A stretch of DNA of 64,000 nt, from positions 30,903 to 94,902 of the forward strand of contig JAJFGK010000156.1 of the NCBI GenBank assembly GCA_021776195.1. Direction: 5' to 3'. Every line of letters begins with the position of its first letter. Within the stretch, counting starts at the first letter, position 1. Of this stretch, positions 16,456-25,512 are shown one piece after another. Position numbers and translations under genes: made by a program. This DNA is from Kiloniellaceae bacterium. GTDB taxonomy: Bacteria; Pseudomonadota; Alphaproteobacteria; Kiloniellales; Kiloniellaceae. The notes below the pieces were generated by a model, which saw nothing but the letters and a program-made list of their open reading frames with translations, made no database searches and was not told the origin of the DNA.

Positions 16456-19282
16456 CCGGCAGGGCCTTGACCACCGTCGCGCAGCGTTCGCAGGTCTCGG
16501 GCACGGCGGGATCCGCGCCGACCTCGGGGAGAATGCGCCAACAGCGCTGGCACTTACCACCCGCGGCCAGAGCCGATTTCACGGCCACGCCCGGGACCTC
16601 CTCCAGACGGTAGGCCTCGGCCGGCCCCTCGCCCGAGACCAGCGTGAGGCTGGATGTGATGCAGATCTCCGCCATGTCGACGTCGGCGAGCAGGGCTCCG
16701 TAATCCCAGGCGATATGAACCTCGGGATCGGCCTGCAGGCTGGAGCCGATGGTCTTGGCCTCGCGCTCGCGCTCCAGGGCGCCGGTGACCACCCGCCTGA
16801 TCTGGCGGATGCGCGACCACTTCTCCGCCAGGGCCTCGTTGCGCCAGCTGTCGGGCAGGTCGGGAAAGACCCGCAGGTGCACCGAGGGCTCGTCCCCGCC
16901 GCCGCGGACCCACCAGGCCTCTTCGGCGGTAAAGGAGAGGATTGGCGCCAGCCAGGCGGTGAGGCAGGAAAACAGCTCGTCCAGCACGCTGCGGCAGGCC
17001 CGGCGCTTGATCGAGGCAGGGTCGTCGCAATAGAGGCAGTCCTTGCGCACGTCGAGATAGAAGGCCGACAGCTCGACGGCGCAGAAGTTATGCAGGGCCT
17101 GAAAGAGGGCGTGGAAGTCATAGTCGGCGATGTTGGCGCGCACCTGGCCGTCAAGCTCCCAGAGCCGGTGGAGCACCCAGCGCTCGAGCTCGGGGAGTTC
17201 CGTCGCGGGCAGCCGCTCGCTTTCGGAGAAGCCGGTCAGGTTGCCAATTAGATAGCGCAGGGTGTTGCGCAGCCGCCGGTAGGAATCGCCCATGTAGCGG
17301 AGGATTTCGGGGCCGATCCGCAGATCTTCCTCGTAGTTGGAGGCGACCACCCAGAGGCGCAGGATGTCGGCGCCCTGGGTGTCGATGATATCTTGCGGGG
17401 CGACCACGTTGCCTAGGGACTTGGACATCTTGCGGCTCTTTTCGTCGAGCACGAAGCCATGGGTCAGGACCGTGTCGTAGGGCGCCCGGCCGCGGGTTCC
17501 CGCCGATTCCAGCAGCGAGGTGTGGAACCAGCCACGGTGTTGATCCGAGCCCTCCAGGTAGAGGTCGGCCGGCCAGCGCAGCTCGGGCCGCGCCTCCAGC
17601 ACGAAGGCATGGGTGGAACCCGAATCGAACCAGACCTCGACCACGTCGCGGACCTGCTCGTAGTCCTCGGCCTTGTACTCGTTGCCAAGAAAGCGCTGCG
17701 GGTCGGACTCGAACCAGGCATCGGCGCCTTCGCTCTCGAAGGCCGCGGCGATGCGCTCGATGACCGCCGGATCGCGCAGGATCTGATCGGTCTTCTTCTC
17801 GACGAATATCGGCAGAGGCGTGCCCCAGACCCGTTGGCGCGAGACGCACCAGTCCGGGCGCTGCTCGATCATGGCGTAGAGGCGGTTGCGTCCACCCGAG
17901 GGCACGAAGCGCGTCGCGTCGATCGCCTTGAGCGCCTTGGACCGCAGCTCGTTGCTCTCCATCGAGATGAACCATTGCGGCGTGTTGCGGAAGATCAGCG
18001 GCGACTTGGAGCGCCAGGAGTGCGGATAGGAGTGCTTCAGGCGTCCCTTGGCCAACAGCTTGCCGGCCTGGACCAGGGCCCGGATCACGGCGCCGTTGGC
18101 GTCGCCGTCCTTGCCCTCGCTGGTCAGCACGGTGGTGCCGGCGAAAAGCGGCACGTGGGCCATGAAACGACCCTCGCCGTCCACCGTCAGCGGGATTTCC
18201 AGGCCATGGGCCAGCCCGGTCTCGTAGTCGTCGGCACCATGTCCCGGCGCGGTGTGGACGAAACCGGTGCCGGCATCCATCGTGACGTAATCCGCCGCCA
18301 GAACCGGAACATCGAAATCGTAGCCCTGACCGCGGAAAGGGTGGGCGCAGATGGTCCCCGCCAAGGCCTTGCCCGGCCATTGGGCCAGGACCTTGTGGCC
18401 CTGGATCGCGGCCTTCTCGCAGACATCGGCGAGCAGCGGCTCGGCGACGGCGAGACGATCGCCGACCGCCGCCGTGGCCTTCTCGCCGACCGCCTCGACC
18501 TCGATCAGCACGTAGGGTTCCTCTGCGGCATAGGCCACCGCGCGGTTGCCGGGGATGGTCCAGGGCGTGGTGGTCCAGATCACCACGTCGGCGCCGGCCA
18601 GCTCGGGCTGGGCAGCCTCGACCACGGGGAATCGAACCCAGATGGTGGTCGAGGTGTGATCGTGGTACTCGACCTCGGCATCGGCCAGCGCTGTTCGCTC
18701 CGGTACCGACCAGAGCACCGGCCGGGAGCCGCGGTAGAGCCCGCCGTTCATGATGAACTTGCCGACCTCGCGCACGATCTGCGCCTCGGCGCTGTAGGCC
18801 ATGGTGGTGTAAGGGTTCTCGAAGTCGCCGATGACGCCCAGTCGCTTGAACTCTTCGGTCTGCACCGCGATCCAGTGTTCGGCGAACTCGCGGCATTCGC
18901 GGCGGAACTCGACCACCGGGACCGAATCCTTGTCCTTGCCGGCGGCCCGGTAGCGTTCCTCGACCTTCCACTCGATGGGCAGGCCGTGGCAGTCCCAACC
19001 CGGGACATAGTGAGCGTCCTTGCCCAGCATCTGCTGCGAGCGGTTGATGACGTCCTTGAGAATCTTGTTCAGCGCATGGCCCATGTGCAGGTGCCCGTTG
19101 GCATAGGGCGGCCCGTCATGCAGGATATATTTCTCGCGCCCCGCCGAACTCTCGCGCAGGCGTTTGAAGAGATCCATCTCCGCCCAGCGCTGAAGGATTT
19201 CGGGTTCCTTCTTGGCCAAACCGGCGCGCATCGGAAAGTCGCTCTTGGGCAAGAATATAGTGGACTTGTAGTCAACGCTCAT
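16442..19282 (-). CDS. ileS: Isoleucyl-tRNA synthetase
   Basis: 946 residues, class Ia synthetase. The HIGH motif appears as HMGH in GHLHMGHALNKILKD, KMSKS as KMSKSLGNVV, and the editing (CP1) domain lies between about 200 and 400 with WTTTPWTIPGNRAV. The C-terminal zinc ribbon is intact (CQRCW then CERC), as in bacterial-type IleRS. It charges tRNA-Ile and hydrolyses Val-tRNA-Ile. I start at ATG 19282 (MSVDYKSTIFLPKSDF), with AAGG upstream; the frame extends to 19354 but that segment looks non-coding. First gene of the ileS-lspA-bamF-like-M16-M16 unit. Confidence 0.97.
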   Translation of the reverse strand: MSVDYKSTIFLPKSDFPMRAGLAKKEPEILQRWAEMDLFKRLRESSAGREKYILHDGPPYANGHLHMGHALNKILKDVINRSQQMLGKDAHYVPGWDCHGLPIEWKVEERYRAAGKDKDSVPVVEFRRECREFAEHWIAVQTEEFKRLGVIGDFENPYTTMAYSAEAQIVREVGKFIMNGGLYRGSRPVLWSVPERTALADAEVEYHDHTSTTIWVRFPVVEAAQPELAGADVVIWTTTPWTIPGNRAVAYAAEEPYVLIEVEAVGEKATAAVGDRLAVAEPLLADVCEKAAIQGHKVLAQWPGKALAGTICAHPFRGQGYDFDVPVLAADYVTMDAGTGFVHTAPGHGADDYETGLAHGLEIPLTVDGEGRFMAHVPLFAGTTVLTSEGKDGDANGAVIRALVQAGKLLAKGRLKHSYPHSWRSKSPLIFRNTPQWFISMESNELRSKALKAIDATRFVPSGGRNRLYAMIEQRPDWCVSRQRVWGTPLPIFVEKKTDQILRDPAVIERIAAAFESEGADAWFESDPQRFLGNEYKAEDYEQVRDVVEVWFDSGSTHAFVLEARPELRWPADLYLEGSDQHRGWFHTSLLESAGTRGRAPYDTVLTHGFVLDEKSRKMSKSLGNVVAPQDIIDTQGADILRLWVVASNYEEDLRIGPEILRYMGDSYRRLRNTLRYLIGNLTGFSESERLPATELPELERWVLHRLWELDGQVRANIADYDFHALFQALHNFCAVELSAFYLDVRKDCLYCDDPASIKRRACRSVLDELFSCLTAWLAPILSFTAEEAWWVRGGGDEPSVHLRVFPDLPDSWRNEALAEKWSRIRQIRRVVTGALEREREAKTIGSSLQADPEVHIAWDYGALLADVDMAEICITSSLTLVSGEGPAEAYRLEEVPGVAVKSALAAGGKCQRCWRILPEVGADPAVPETCERCATVVKALPDAAA

Positions 19283-19459
19283 CGTCAGACCTTCATGATC
19301 GAATCGGGATAGGCTCGGCATCCCTTTTTGCGCCACAAAGCAACCGGACGGCACAAGGGGACGGGGCGCCGCAAAGGTACTGGCGCCGCAGAAAGGGGAC
19401 TAGGCCAAATCCAGGGAAACTTCAAGGAATCCGGCGACGAGCGTCGTCGGCGCTGGGCG

Positions 19460-19918
19460 CTACTCGGCGGCGGCGGGCGTCTTTAAGACGTCGGCGCGGC
19501 GCGAGACCATCAACATGGCGGTCCCGTCCAGCACCACCACATCGCCCACCTTGCAGACCGTATCGAACAGCACGCGGCGCTTCTCCTGGATGATGTCCTT
19601 GATCGTGGCCCGCGCCTCGACCGTATCGCCGGCCTTGACCGGCGCCTTGAAGCGCAGATCCTGGCTCAGGTAGATGCAGCCGGGCCCGGGCAACTGGGTC
19701 CCGAATATCGTGGAAATGAAGCTGGCCGACAGCATGCCGTGGGCGATCCGCCCGCCGAAAATAGTCTGGCTGGCAAAGCCTTCGTCCAAGTGCACGGGGT
19801 TGGTGTCCCCCGAAACGCCGGCGAAAATGGTGATGTCGGCATCGGTCACGGTCTTGGCGTAGACCCGTGACATGCCGACTTCGAGCTCCTCCAGAAAATA
19901 ACCGTGCTTTTCCTGCAT
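19460..19918 (-). CDS. MaoC-family (R)-specific enoyl-CoA hydratase, PhaJ-like
   Basis: A 152-residue single hot-dog domain protein. The hydratase-2 motif is clear: FAGVSGDTNPVHLDEGFA followed by FGGRIAHGMLSASFIS, giving the catalytic Asp and His of the PhaJ/MaoC group. It hydrates trans-2-enoyl-CoA to (R)-3-hydroxyacyl-CoA, linking beta-oxidation with polyhydroxyalkanoate synthesis or acting in other acyl-CoA routes. I use ATG 19918 (MQEKHGYFLEELEVG); the longer frame to 20029 lacks family similarity. It is divergent from the lipoprotein gene at 20123. Confidence 0.9.
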   Translation of the reverse strand: MQEKHGYFLEELEVGMSRVYAKTVTDADITIFAGVSGDTNPVHLDEGFASQTIFGGRIAHGMLSASFISTIFGTQLPGPGCIYLSQDLRFKAPVKAGDTVEARATIKDIIQEKRRVLFDTVCKVGDVVVLDGTAMLMVSRRADVLKTPAAAE

Positions 19919-20122
19919 CGGACGCGTTCCAATCAAATTGATCCAGCCTGACGGTGTCCTACCGCCGTGATGCTGCATTGCGGTAACAACCTGAGTGAAA
20001 AACCTAAAGAAACCGTTTTCTGCCCGCAAGGGTTATTCGCGGTTGCGAGAGAAACTATTTTGCGAGTGCGAAACGGTCCTGGAGTCCGCTGGGCTCTGGC
20101 GACTCGGGGCATCGCGCGTATC

Positions 20123-20596
20123 ATGGGCCCCATGACCGCCCGCTCGACCTCTGGCCTGCCGCTGATCGCTGTGCTCTGGACCCTGTTGTTTCTGGCCGGC
20201 TGCGCCGTGAGCGGTCCGAAAGTGGGCGAACCGGGTGTGGTCGTCGGCCCACCCCCCGCGGATCAGGCGCGGATCGTCTTCTACCGCGGCGGCAACCCCT
20301 TCCTCCTGGCGCTCGAGCCGCAGATCGTGGTGAACAGCTTGGCCGTCGGGCGCTCGATCCACGGCGCGGTCTTCTACAAGGATGCCAAGCCCGGTCGCTA
20401 CAAGGTCTTTCTGGGGACCGACCTGGAAAACCCGGTCTATCTGATCCTGCGGCGCGGCGATAAGACCTTCGTGAAGGTGGTGCCCGAACTCCAGCTTCCC
20501 GGATCGAAGCTCACCGCCTACGAGGTGAGCCCCGCCCAGGGCGAAAAGGAAATCCAGGGCCTCGCCCTCAACGACGGACTCGGCGACGGCGAGTAG
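20123..20596 (+). CDS. Lipoprotein with DUF2846-like domain
   Basis: 157 residues. The start region MGPMTARSTSGLPLIAVLW leads into a hydrophobic stretch and the lipobox LAGC, so it is probably membrane anchored. The mature domain (ARIVFYRGGN, then AVFYKDAKPGRYKV and VYLILRRGDKTFVKVVPEL) resembles the DUF2846 beta-sandwich found in small lipoproteins of unknown role. ATG 20132 is a second possible start. Its neighbours give no functional hint. Confidence 0.72.
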   Translation: MGPMTARSTSGLPLIAVLWTLLFLAGCAVSGPKVGEPGVVVGPPPADQARIVFYRGGNPFLLALEPQIVVNSLAVGRSIHGAVFYKDAKPGRYKVFLGTDLENPVYLILRRGDKTFVKVVPELQLPGSKLTAYEVSPAQGEKEIQGLALNDGLGDGE

Positions 20597-20644
20597 CTGC
20601 CAGGCGCCCGCAGGACGGGAGGGCGCGGTCGGGTGGGGAAGGCC

Positions 20645-20683
20645 ATAAACTTTCGGTATAGACCGTCGGATATAAACCTTCGG
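20645..20683. promoter_or_regulatory. Three 12-bp direct repeats upstream of the PepSY-cytochrome b operon
   Basis: Near-identical units occur at 20645-20656 (ATAAACTTTCGG), 20658-20669 (ATAGACCGTCGG) and 20672-20683 (ATAAACCTTCGG), spaced 13-14 bp apart, about 95 bp before the PepSY start codon. Regularly spaced direct repeats of this kind suit binding of a response regulator or other oligomeric activator. Candidate only. Confidence 0.5.
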
Positions 20684-20777
20684 CCGGTCGAATTTCCTCG
20701 GAAACCTCGCGAAGTTAGACGCACCGGCCCAACGCAGTGAGCCGGACGTCCCCTATGTTCGTCTCAGGAGGTTTCCC

Positions 20778-21062
20778 ATGAGAATATCAGCATTTCTCAC
20801 CAATGTGATTGCGCCGGCCGCGATCGCCGCGTCCTTAGTAATGACCGCAAGTCAGGCTTCGGCGGCGGTGACGGCCGGCAGCTATGCCGGCAAGACCAAA
20901 GCCGAGATTGCCGAGACCCTGGAGCGGCAAGGCTACACCGTTCGCAAGGTCGAGACGGAAGACGGCTATCTCGAAGCCTATGCCCTGTTGGACGGCGTGC
21001 GCCTCGAGATCTATGTCGATCCAGCGACCGGCAAGGTCGTCAAGATCGAAGAAGACGACTAG
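20778..21062 (+). CDS. Periplasmic PepSY-domain protein
   Basis: 94 residues. A Sec signal peptide (VIAPAAIAASLVMTASQASA, cleavage near residue 29) is followed by one PepSY-type domain: KTKAEIAETLERQGYTVRKV, then GYLEAYALLDGVRLEIYVDPATGKVVKIEED. PepSY domains are small periplasmic modules seen with protease inhibitors and with cytochrome b or ferric reductase systems. ATG follows CAGGAGGTTTCCC, a strong ribosome site. It precedes a cytochrome b561 gene by 58 bp, so it is likely an accessory of that membrane electron carrier. Confidence 0.85.
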   Translation: MRISAFLTNVIAPAAIAASLVMTASQASAAVTAGSYAGKTKAEIAETLERQGYTVRKVETEDGYLEAYALLDGVRLEIYVDPATGKVVKIEEDD

Positions 21063-21120
21063 GTCTGCCCTCAACTGGAACCGGCAGCGCCGCTTTCCAC
21101 CGATGCGAAGGAGCCACGCC

Positions 21121-21651
21121 ATGCGGTCCGTCAAGGTCTGGGACCCCGTTGTCCGCTGCTTCCACTGGGGAACGGCGCTGCTGTTCCTGGCCAATTTCGC
21201 GGTACTCGACGACGACAGTCCGGCGCATCGCTATGCCGGCTATGCGCTCTTCGCCCTCGTTCTCATTCGGCTGGTTTGGGGTGTGATCGGCACGAAACAT
21301 GCCCGCTTCAGCGCCTTCTGGCCCAGATTTTCCGAGATCAAGTCTCATTTCGTCGAGCTTTTCGGCGGCCGGCCACGGCTTCACCTGTCTCACAATCCCC
21401 TGGGGGCGGTCATGGTTTACAATCTGCTGGCCACCCTGGTCTTGATCAGCGTGACCGGCATCATGATGGTGAGCGATACCTTCTGGGGCGTGGATTGGGT
21501 GGAAGAACTGCATGAGTCTTTTGCCAACTACGCTCTCGTTTGCGTCGGGCTCCACATCCTGGGTGTTCTCGTTGAAACAAAGCGCTCCAAGATTAACCTT
21601 GTGAGGGCTATGGTAACCGGACAAAAGGAGATCCCCGACACCACTGTCTGA
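21121..21651 (+). CDS. Cytochrome b561-family membrane protein
   Basis: 176 residues with four predicted membrane helices. Histidines suited to bind two b hemes appear at 15 (VRCFHWG), 36 (AHRYAGY), 91 (SHNPLGA), 131 and 145 (VGLHILGV), the pattern of bacterial cytochrome b561 and NiFe-hydrogenase-type cytochrome b subunits. It would move electrons across the inner membrane, possibly to or from a periplasmic partner. ATG 21121 begins MRSVKVWDPVVRCFHW, the usual family start. It lies in an apparent operon with the PepSY protein upstream and a membrane LuxR regulator 12 bp downstream. Confidence 0.88.
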   Translation: MRSVKVWDPVVRCFHWGTALLFLANFAVLDDDSPAHRYAGYALFALVLIRLVWGVIGTKHARFSAFWPRFSEIKSHFVELFGGRPRLHLSHNPLGAVMVYNLLATLVLISVTGIMMVSDTFWGVDWVEELHESFANYALVCVGLHILGVLVETKRSKINLVRAMVTGQKEIPDTTV

Positions 21652-21663
21652 CGCGGCGGAGCG

Positions 21664-22218
21664 ATGGCCAAGCCCTCACCGAAAAGAATGCCTGGCTACA
21701 AAAGAAAGACCCTCGCTCTCTTCGGACTTTTGAGTTTGCAGACCTTTTGCGCGCTCTTTCTTCTGGCCGACGCCGTTGCCGATATCTTCGGCTACGAGAA
21801 TCTGGTGGGCGGCATCGGACACCATTATCTCGAATTCGCCGTCGTCGTGGCGCTGGTCCTGGGTATCGGTTTCACTGCCGGGCAGATCCGCAAAGTCCTT
21901 CACAAGAACCGCTCCATGGAGACGATGCTGAGAGCCGCCACGGGCGCTTTCAATCAGTTGATGGAAGAGCAATTCGATGCCTGGTCGTTGACCCCCTCGG
22001 AGCGCGATGTCGCCCTGCTTGCGATCAAGGGGCTTTCCATTGCCGAGATCGCGAAGCTTCGCCAGACCAAGGAGGGCACGATCAAGGCGCAGTGCAACGC
22101 CACCTATCGCAAGGCAGGTGTCACCGGTCGTCTGCAACTCATCAGTTTCTTCATTGAAGAGCTGATGGGCGAGGGTCTGTCAGATCCTGGATCGACCGGG
22201 TCGGCGCCGGCGCCATAG
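21664..22218 (+). CDS. Membrane-anchored LuxR-type HTH regulator
   Basis: 184 residues. Two hydrophobic helices (about 18-36 and 55-78) are followed by a short linker and a LuxR/FixJ-type HTH (about 118-165: LTPSERDVALLAIKGLSIAE, then TKEGTIKAQCNATYRKAGVTG). No receiver domain is present, so signal input is probably through the membrane part. Being in the same operon as the PepSY and cytochrome b561 genes, it may sense membrane redox state and control that operon. The family of membrane-bound one-component LuxR proteins is known but poorly characterised. Confidence 0.85.
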   Translation: MAKPSPKRMPGYKRKTLALFGLLSLQTFCALFLLADAVADIFGYENLVGGIGHHYLEFAVVVALVLGIGFTAGQIRKVLHKNRSMETMLRAATGAFNQLMEEQFDAWSLTPSERDVALLAIKGLSIAEIAKLRQTKEGTIKAQCNATYRKAGVTGRLQLISFFIEELMGEGLSDPGSTGSAPAP

Positions 22219-22353
22219 GAACGGGCGCCGCGCCCGGCCCGCCGCCACGACATCGTCTGTGAAGCAGGTCACGCTTCGCCCTATTCCCTTGGCGCGCCGA
22301 TCGGTCTTCAATCCGGGCAACACTCGGATCCCCAACCAGAAAGCCTTTCAGCC

Positions 22354-23745
22354 ATGACCCAGACCGATTTTCGCGGCCTCGCGCTCACTGCGTCCGGCAG
22401 CCACAGCATCGAGACCTTCGAGCAGGCCCTGCGCCAACTGCACGCCTACCTCGGCGATCCCGTCGAGACGATCGACCGCGCCCTCGCGGAAGATCCCGAC
22501 TTCGTCTTCGGCCACATCTTCCGGGCCGAGGTCCACATGACCGTGTGGGAGCGCTCGGTGCTGCCCGAGATCGAGACCAGCCTTGCCCGACTCGAATCTT
22601 TGGCGACCCGCGCCACGGCGCGCGAACGCGCCCACATCGAGGCCATTCAGGCCTGGGTGAGGGGCGATTGGGACGGGGCCCGCGGCCGGTTCGACCGCAT
22701 CGCGGCGGACTATCCTCGCGACATCCTGGCACTTCAGGTCGGCCACATTGCGGACTTCTTCCACGGCGACCGCGACAACCTGCGCGGCCGCATCGCCCGC
22801 GCCCTGCCGCACTGGACGGCGGCGGACCCGAGCTATGGGTTCCTGCTCGGCATGCTGGCTTTCGGCCAGGAGGAATGCGCCGACTATGCCCGGGCCGAAG
22901 AATCCGGCCGGCGCGCGATCGAGCATGAGCCGGAGGACTGTTGGGCCCAGCACGCCATTGCCCATGTCATGGAAATGCAGGGCCGCCAGGCCGAGGGCAT
23001 CGCCTTCATGGAAAGCCGCCAGCCTTACTGGGCCCAGGAGAACAACGGCTTCCAGTTTCACAACTGGTGGCACACCGCGATCTACAATCTCGACCAAGGT
23101 CACACCCAGCGCGTCTTTCAGATCTACGACGAGGCGGTGCGCCCGCTCGATAGCGAGACCGGGGTCGGCGGCCAGCTTCAGATGGAGATGCTGGACGCGG
23201 CGGCCTTGCTCTGGCGGCTGCGGCTGCGCGGCATCGACGTTGGGCCGCGCTGGCAGGAACTGGCGGCGAGCTATGCCGACGGCGACGAGGCGGGCTTTTA
23301 CGTCTTCAACGACACCCATGCGATGATGGCGCTGGTCGCCAGCGGCCGGCACGGGCAGGCCGCCGAGCTGCTGGCCACGGTCGAGCGGCAAAAGACGGCC
23401 GAGGGTACCAATGGCGTCATGACCCGCGCCGTCGGCCATGCGGTCGTTGCCGCCATCGAGGCCTTCGGCCGCGAAGCCTACGCGGACGTGGTTGAGCTCC
23501 TCTTGCCGGTGCGCTTCCGGGCTCACGCCTTCGGCGGCAGCCATGCCCAGCGCGACATCGTCCAGCGGACCTTGCTGGAAGCGGCTTGTCGCGCCGGTCA
23601 GGGCAGCCTCGCCGAAGCCCTGGCCAACGAACGGGTCGCGCTGAAGCCGCATTGTCCCTTCAGCTGGACCCAGCAGAACCGCGCCGCGGCGCTGCGCGAC
23701 CAGACCAGCGACAGCCGCGCGCCCAACGCGGTCGCCGCCGAGTAA
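22354..23745 (+). CDS. Tetratricopeptide-repeat protein, TTC38-like
   Basis: 463 residues, alpha-helical throughout, with TPR-like pairs. It contains the block typical of the TTC38 family (HAIAHVMEMQGRQAEGIAFM, then FHNWWHTAIYNLDQGH). No signal peptide or membrane segment. Bacterial homologues are widespread, but the biochemical role is unknown; TPR folds mainly bind other proteins. It is an apparently single gene, ending in a strong terminator at 23794-23835. Confidence 0.83.
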   Translation: MTQTDFRGLALTASGSHSIETFEQALRQLHAYLGDPVETIDRALAEDPDFVFGHIFRAEVHMTVWERSVLPEIETSLARLESLATRATARERAHIEAIQAWVRGDWDGARGRFDRIAADYPRDILALQVGHIADFFHGDRDNLRGRIARALPHWTAADPSYGFLLGMLAFGQEECADYARAEESGRRAIEHEPEDCWAQHAIAHVMEMQGRQAEGIAFMESRQPYWAQENNGFQFHNWWHTAIYNLDQGHTQRVFQIYDEAVRPLDSETGVGGQLQMEMLDAAALLWRLRLRGIDVGPRWQELAASYADGDEAGFYVFNDTHAMMALVASGRHGQAAELLATVERQKTAEGTNGVMTRAVGHAVVAAIEAFGREAYADVVELLLPVRFRAHAFGGSHAQRDIVQRTLLEAACRAGQGSLAEALANERVALKPHCPFSWTQQNRAAALRDQTSDSRAPNAVAAE

Positions 23746-23793
23746 CGATCTTCAGCCCCCCTGAAGCCCCCTGTCCCATCGATTGCGGGACGC

Positions 23794-23835
23794 GAGCGTG
23801 CGGGCCGCCCCCTCCGGCCCCACGCTCATTTTTTT
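23794..23835 (+). terminator. Rho-independent terminator after the TTC38-like gene
   Basis: A stem formed by GAGCGTGCGGGCC (from 23794) and GGCCCCACGCTC (to 23827), with one mismatch, is followed directly by ATTTTTTT. It separates the plus-strand TPR gene from the convergent livF gene. Confidence 0.85.
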
Positions 23836-23872
23836 GTCTGCGGGATGACGGCAGGGTGATCGTCGCCCTCGG

Positions 23873-24769
23873 CTACCCCCCGAGGAAAAGCCGTCCCACC
23901 CGGGGGTCGGCCAGCAGCTCGTCGCCCGGGCCGGCCAGGGCGGTCTGGCCGGAGACCAGGACGTAGCCCAGGTCGGCGAACTCCAGGCCCTTCTTGGCGT
24001 TCTGCTCGACCATGACGATGGTCTTGCCTTCGCCCTTCTGCAGGTCGGCGAGGATTTCGAAGACCATGTCGATGAAGCGCGGCTCCAGGCCGATGGAGGG
24101 CTCGTCGACCAGCAACACCTCGGGCTCCATGACCAGGGCCCGGGAGATTTCGAGCAGCCGCCGCTCGCCGCCCGACAGCACCTTGGCCGGATGGCGACGG
24201 CGCTCGGCGAGCCGGGAGTACTTGGCGAAGACCTTCTCGGCCGCTTCCTTGGCCTGATCGGGGTTTTCCTTCAGGTAGCCGCCCATCCAGAGGTTCTCCT
24301 CGACCGTCATGTCGGGGAAGACCGATTTGTCCTGGAGGATGTAGGCGATGCCGGCGGACTTCAGTTTCTCGCTGGCCGACAGGCGGGTGATGTCCTGGCC
24401 GTCGGCGGCGATGCGCCCGGAGAAGATGTTGGTGAAGCCGAAGATCGAATGCAGCACGGTGGATTTGCCGGCGCCGTTGGGCCCGATCAGGCAGAGCGAC
24501 TGGCCCTTGGCGACCTGCAGGTGGAAGTCGTGCAGGATCTCCATCTTGCCGTAGCCGGCGCGCAGGGCGTCGATGGTGAGGTAGGGATCGTTGCCGGCGA
24601 GGGCGGCGATTTCTTCCAGGCTCGGCGCGGACTCGGCGATCTTCTCGGCCTCGCGCACCACGTCCTCGACCGAGATGATGGTCTTGACGTCGCCGCCGCC
24701 GTAGCCGGTGACACCGCCACCACCGCCACTTGCACCAGCGCCACCGGGCTCGTTCTTGTCCTCGCTCAT
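23873..24769 (-). CDS. livF: Branched-chain amino acid-type ABC transporter ATPase LivF
   Basis: 298 residues. Walker A GPNGAGKST (96-103), signature LSGGERRLLE, Walker B VLLVDEPS and the switch region VEQNAKKGLEF identify a LivF-type ATPase. It has an unusual N-terminal extension of about 60 residues: a Gly-rich tract (GASGGGGGVTGYGGG) then a predicted amphipathic helix (VEDVVREAEKIAESAPSLEE), not present in the usual LivF of about 235 residues. With LivG it powers import of branched-chain amino acids or similar hydrophobic amino acids and amides. It begins in the TGATG overlap with livG. Confidence 0.92.
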   Translation of the reverse strand: MSEDKNEPGGAGASGGGGGVTGYGGGDVKTIISVEDVVREAEKIAESAPSLEEIAALAGNDPYLTIDALRAGYGKMEILHDFHLQVAKGQSLCLIGPNGAGKSTVLHSIFGFTNIFSGRIAADGQDITRLSASEKLKSAGIAYILQDKSVFPDMTVEENLWMGGYLKENPDQAKEAAEKVFAKYSRLAERRRHPAKVLSGGERRLLEISRALVMEPEVLLVDEPSIGLEPRFIDMVFEILADLQKGEGKTIVMVEQNAKKGLEFADLGYVLVSGQTALAGPGDELLADPRVGRLFLGG

Positions 24770-25512
24770 CAGTGCGCCCCCAGATAGGCGTCGATCACCC
24801 GCTGATCGTTCTGGATCCGGTCGGGCGCGCCGCTGGCCAGCAGTTCGCCATGTGCCAGGCAGTAGATGTGGGTCGCCAGGTTCATGATGACCCGCATGTT
24901 GTGCTCGATCACGAAGAGAGTGATGCCGAACTCGGCGTTGGCCCGCAGCAGGCGGTCGATCAGGCCGTTGATCAGGGTTGGGTTGATCCCGGCGGTCGGC
25001 TCGTCGAGCAGCAGCACCTTGGGCTCGTTCATCAGCGCCATGGCGAACTCGAGCAGCTTTTGCTGTCCAAAGGACAGATCGCCCGAAATCAGATTGCGCT
25101 TCTGGTAGAGGCCGACGAAATCGAGCAGCGATTCGGCGCGTTCGACCACCGCCGGGTCGTGGCGGCCGAAAAGGTCGGCGAAGCCATCGCCGCGCTGCGA
25201 GACCGAGGCCTGCATGTTCTGCACGCCGTTCATCTTCTTGTAGATGCGGGTCTGCTGAAAGGTCCGCAGCAGGCCGAGACGGGCGATCTCGGGCACCTGG
25301 AGCCGGGAAATCTCGCGGCCCTCGAAGGTGATCGACCCGGTGTCGATCGGATGATAGCCGACCACCGAGTTGAACAGCGTGGTCTTGCCCGAACCGTTGG
25401 GGCCAATCAGCCCGGTGATGCCGCCGGCCTCGACCGCCAGGCTGACATCGCGGTTGGCAATGACGCCGCCGAAGGACTTGGAAACGCCCTGGACCTCGAT
25501 GATGGCGCTCAT
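24769..25512 (-). CDS. livG: Branched-chain amino acid-type ABC transporter ATPase LivG
   Basis: 247 residues, with Walker A GPNGSGKTT (37-45), the LivG-type signature LSFGQQKLLEFAMALM, Walker B VLLLDEPTAGINP and the switch His (VIEHNMRVIM). It lies between livM (ATGA overlap) and livF (TGATG overlap). It is the second nucleotide-binding subunit of the HAAT-family importer; substrate is inferred from the family. Confidence 0.95.
   Translation of the reverse strand: MSAIIEVQGVSKSFGGVIANRDVSLAVEAGGITGLIGPNGSGKTTLFNSVVGYHPIDTGSITFEGREISRLQVPEIARLGLLRTFQQTRIYKKMNGVQNMQASVSQRGDGFADLFGRHDPAVVERAESLLDFVGLYQKRNLISGDLSFGQQKLLEFAMALMNEPKVLLLDEPTAGINPTLINGLIDRLLRANAEFGITLFVIEHNMRVIMNLATHIYCLAHGELLASGAPDRIQNDQRVIDAYLGAH

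Noticed and set aside
17459..19312. Long open frame antisense to ileS
   Set aside because: No domain pattern; ileS on the other strand has all synthetase motifs.
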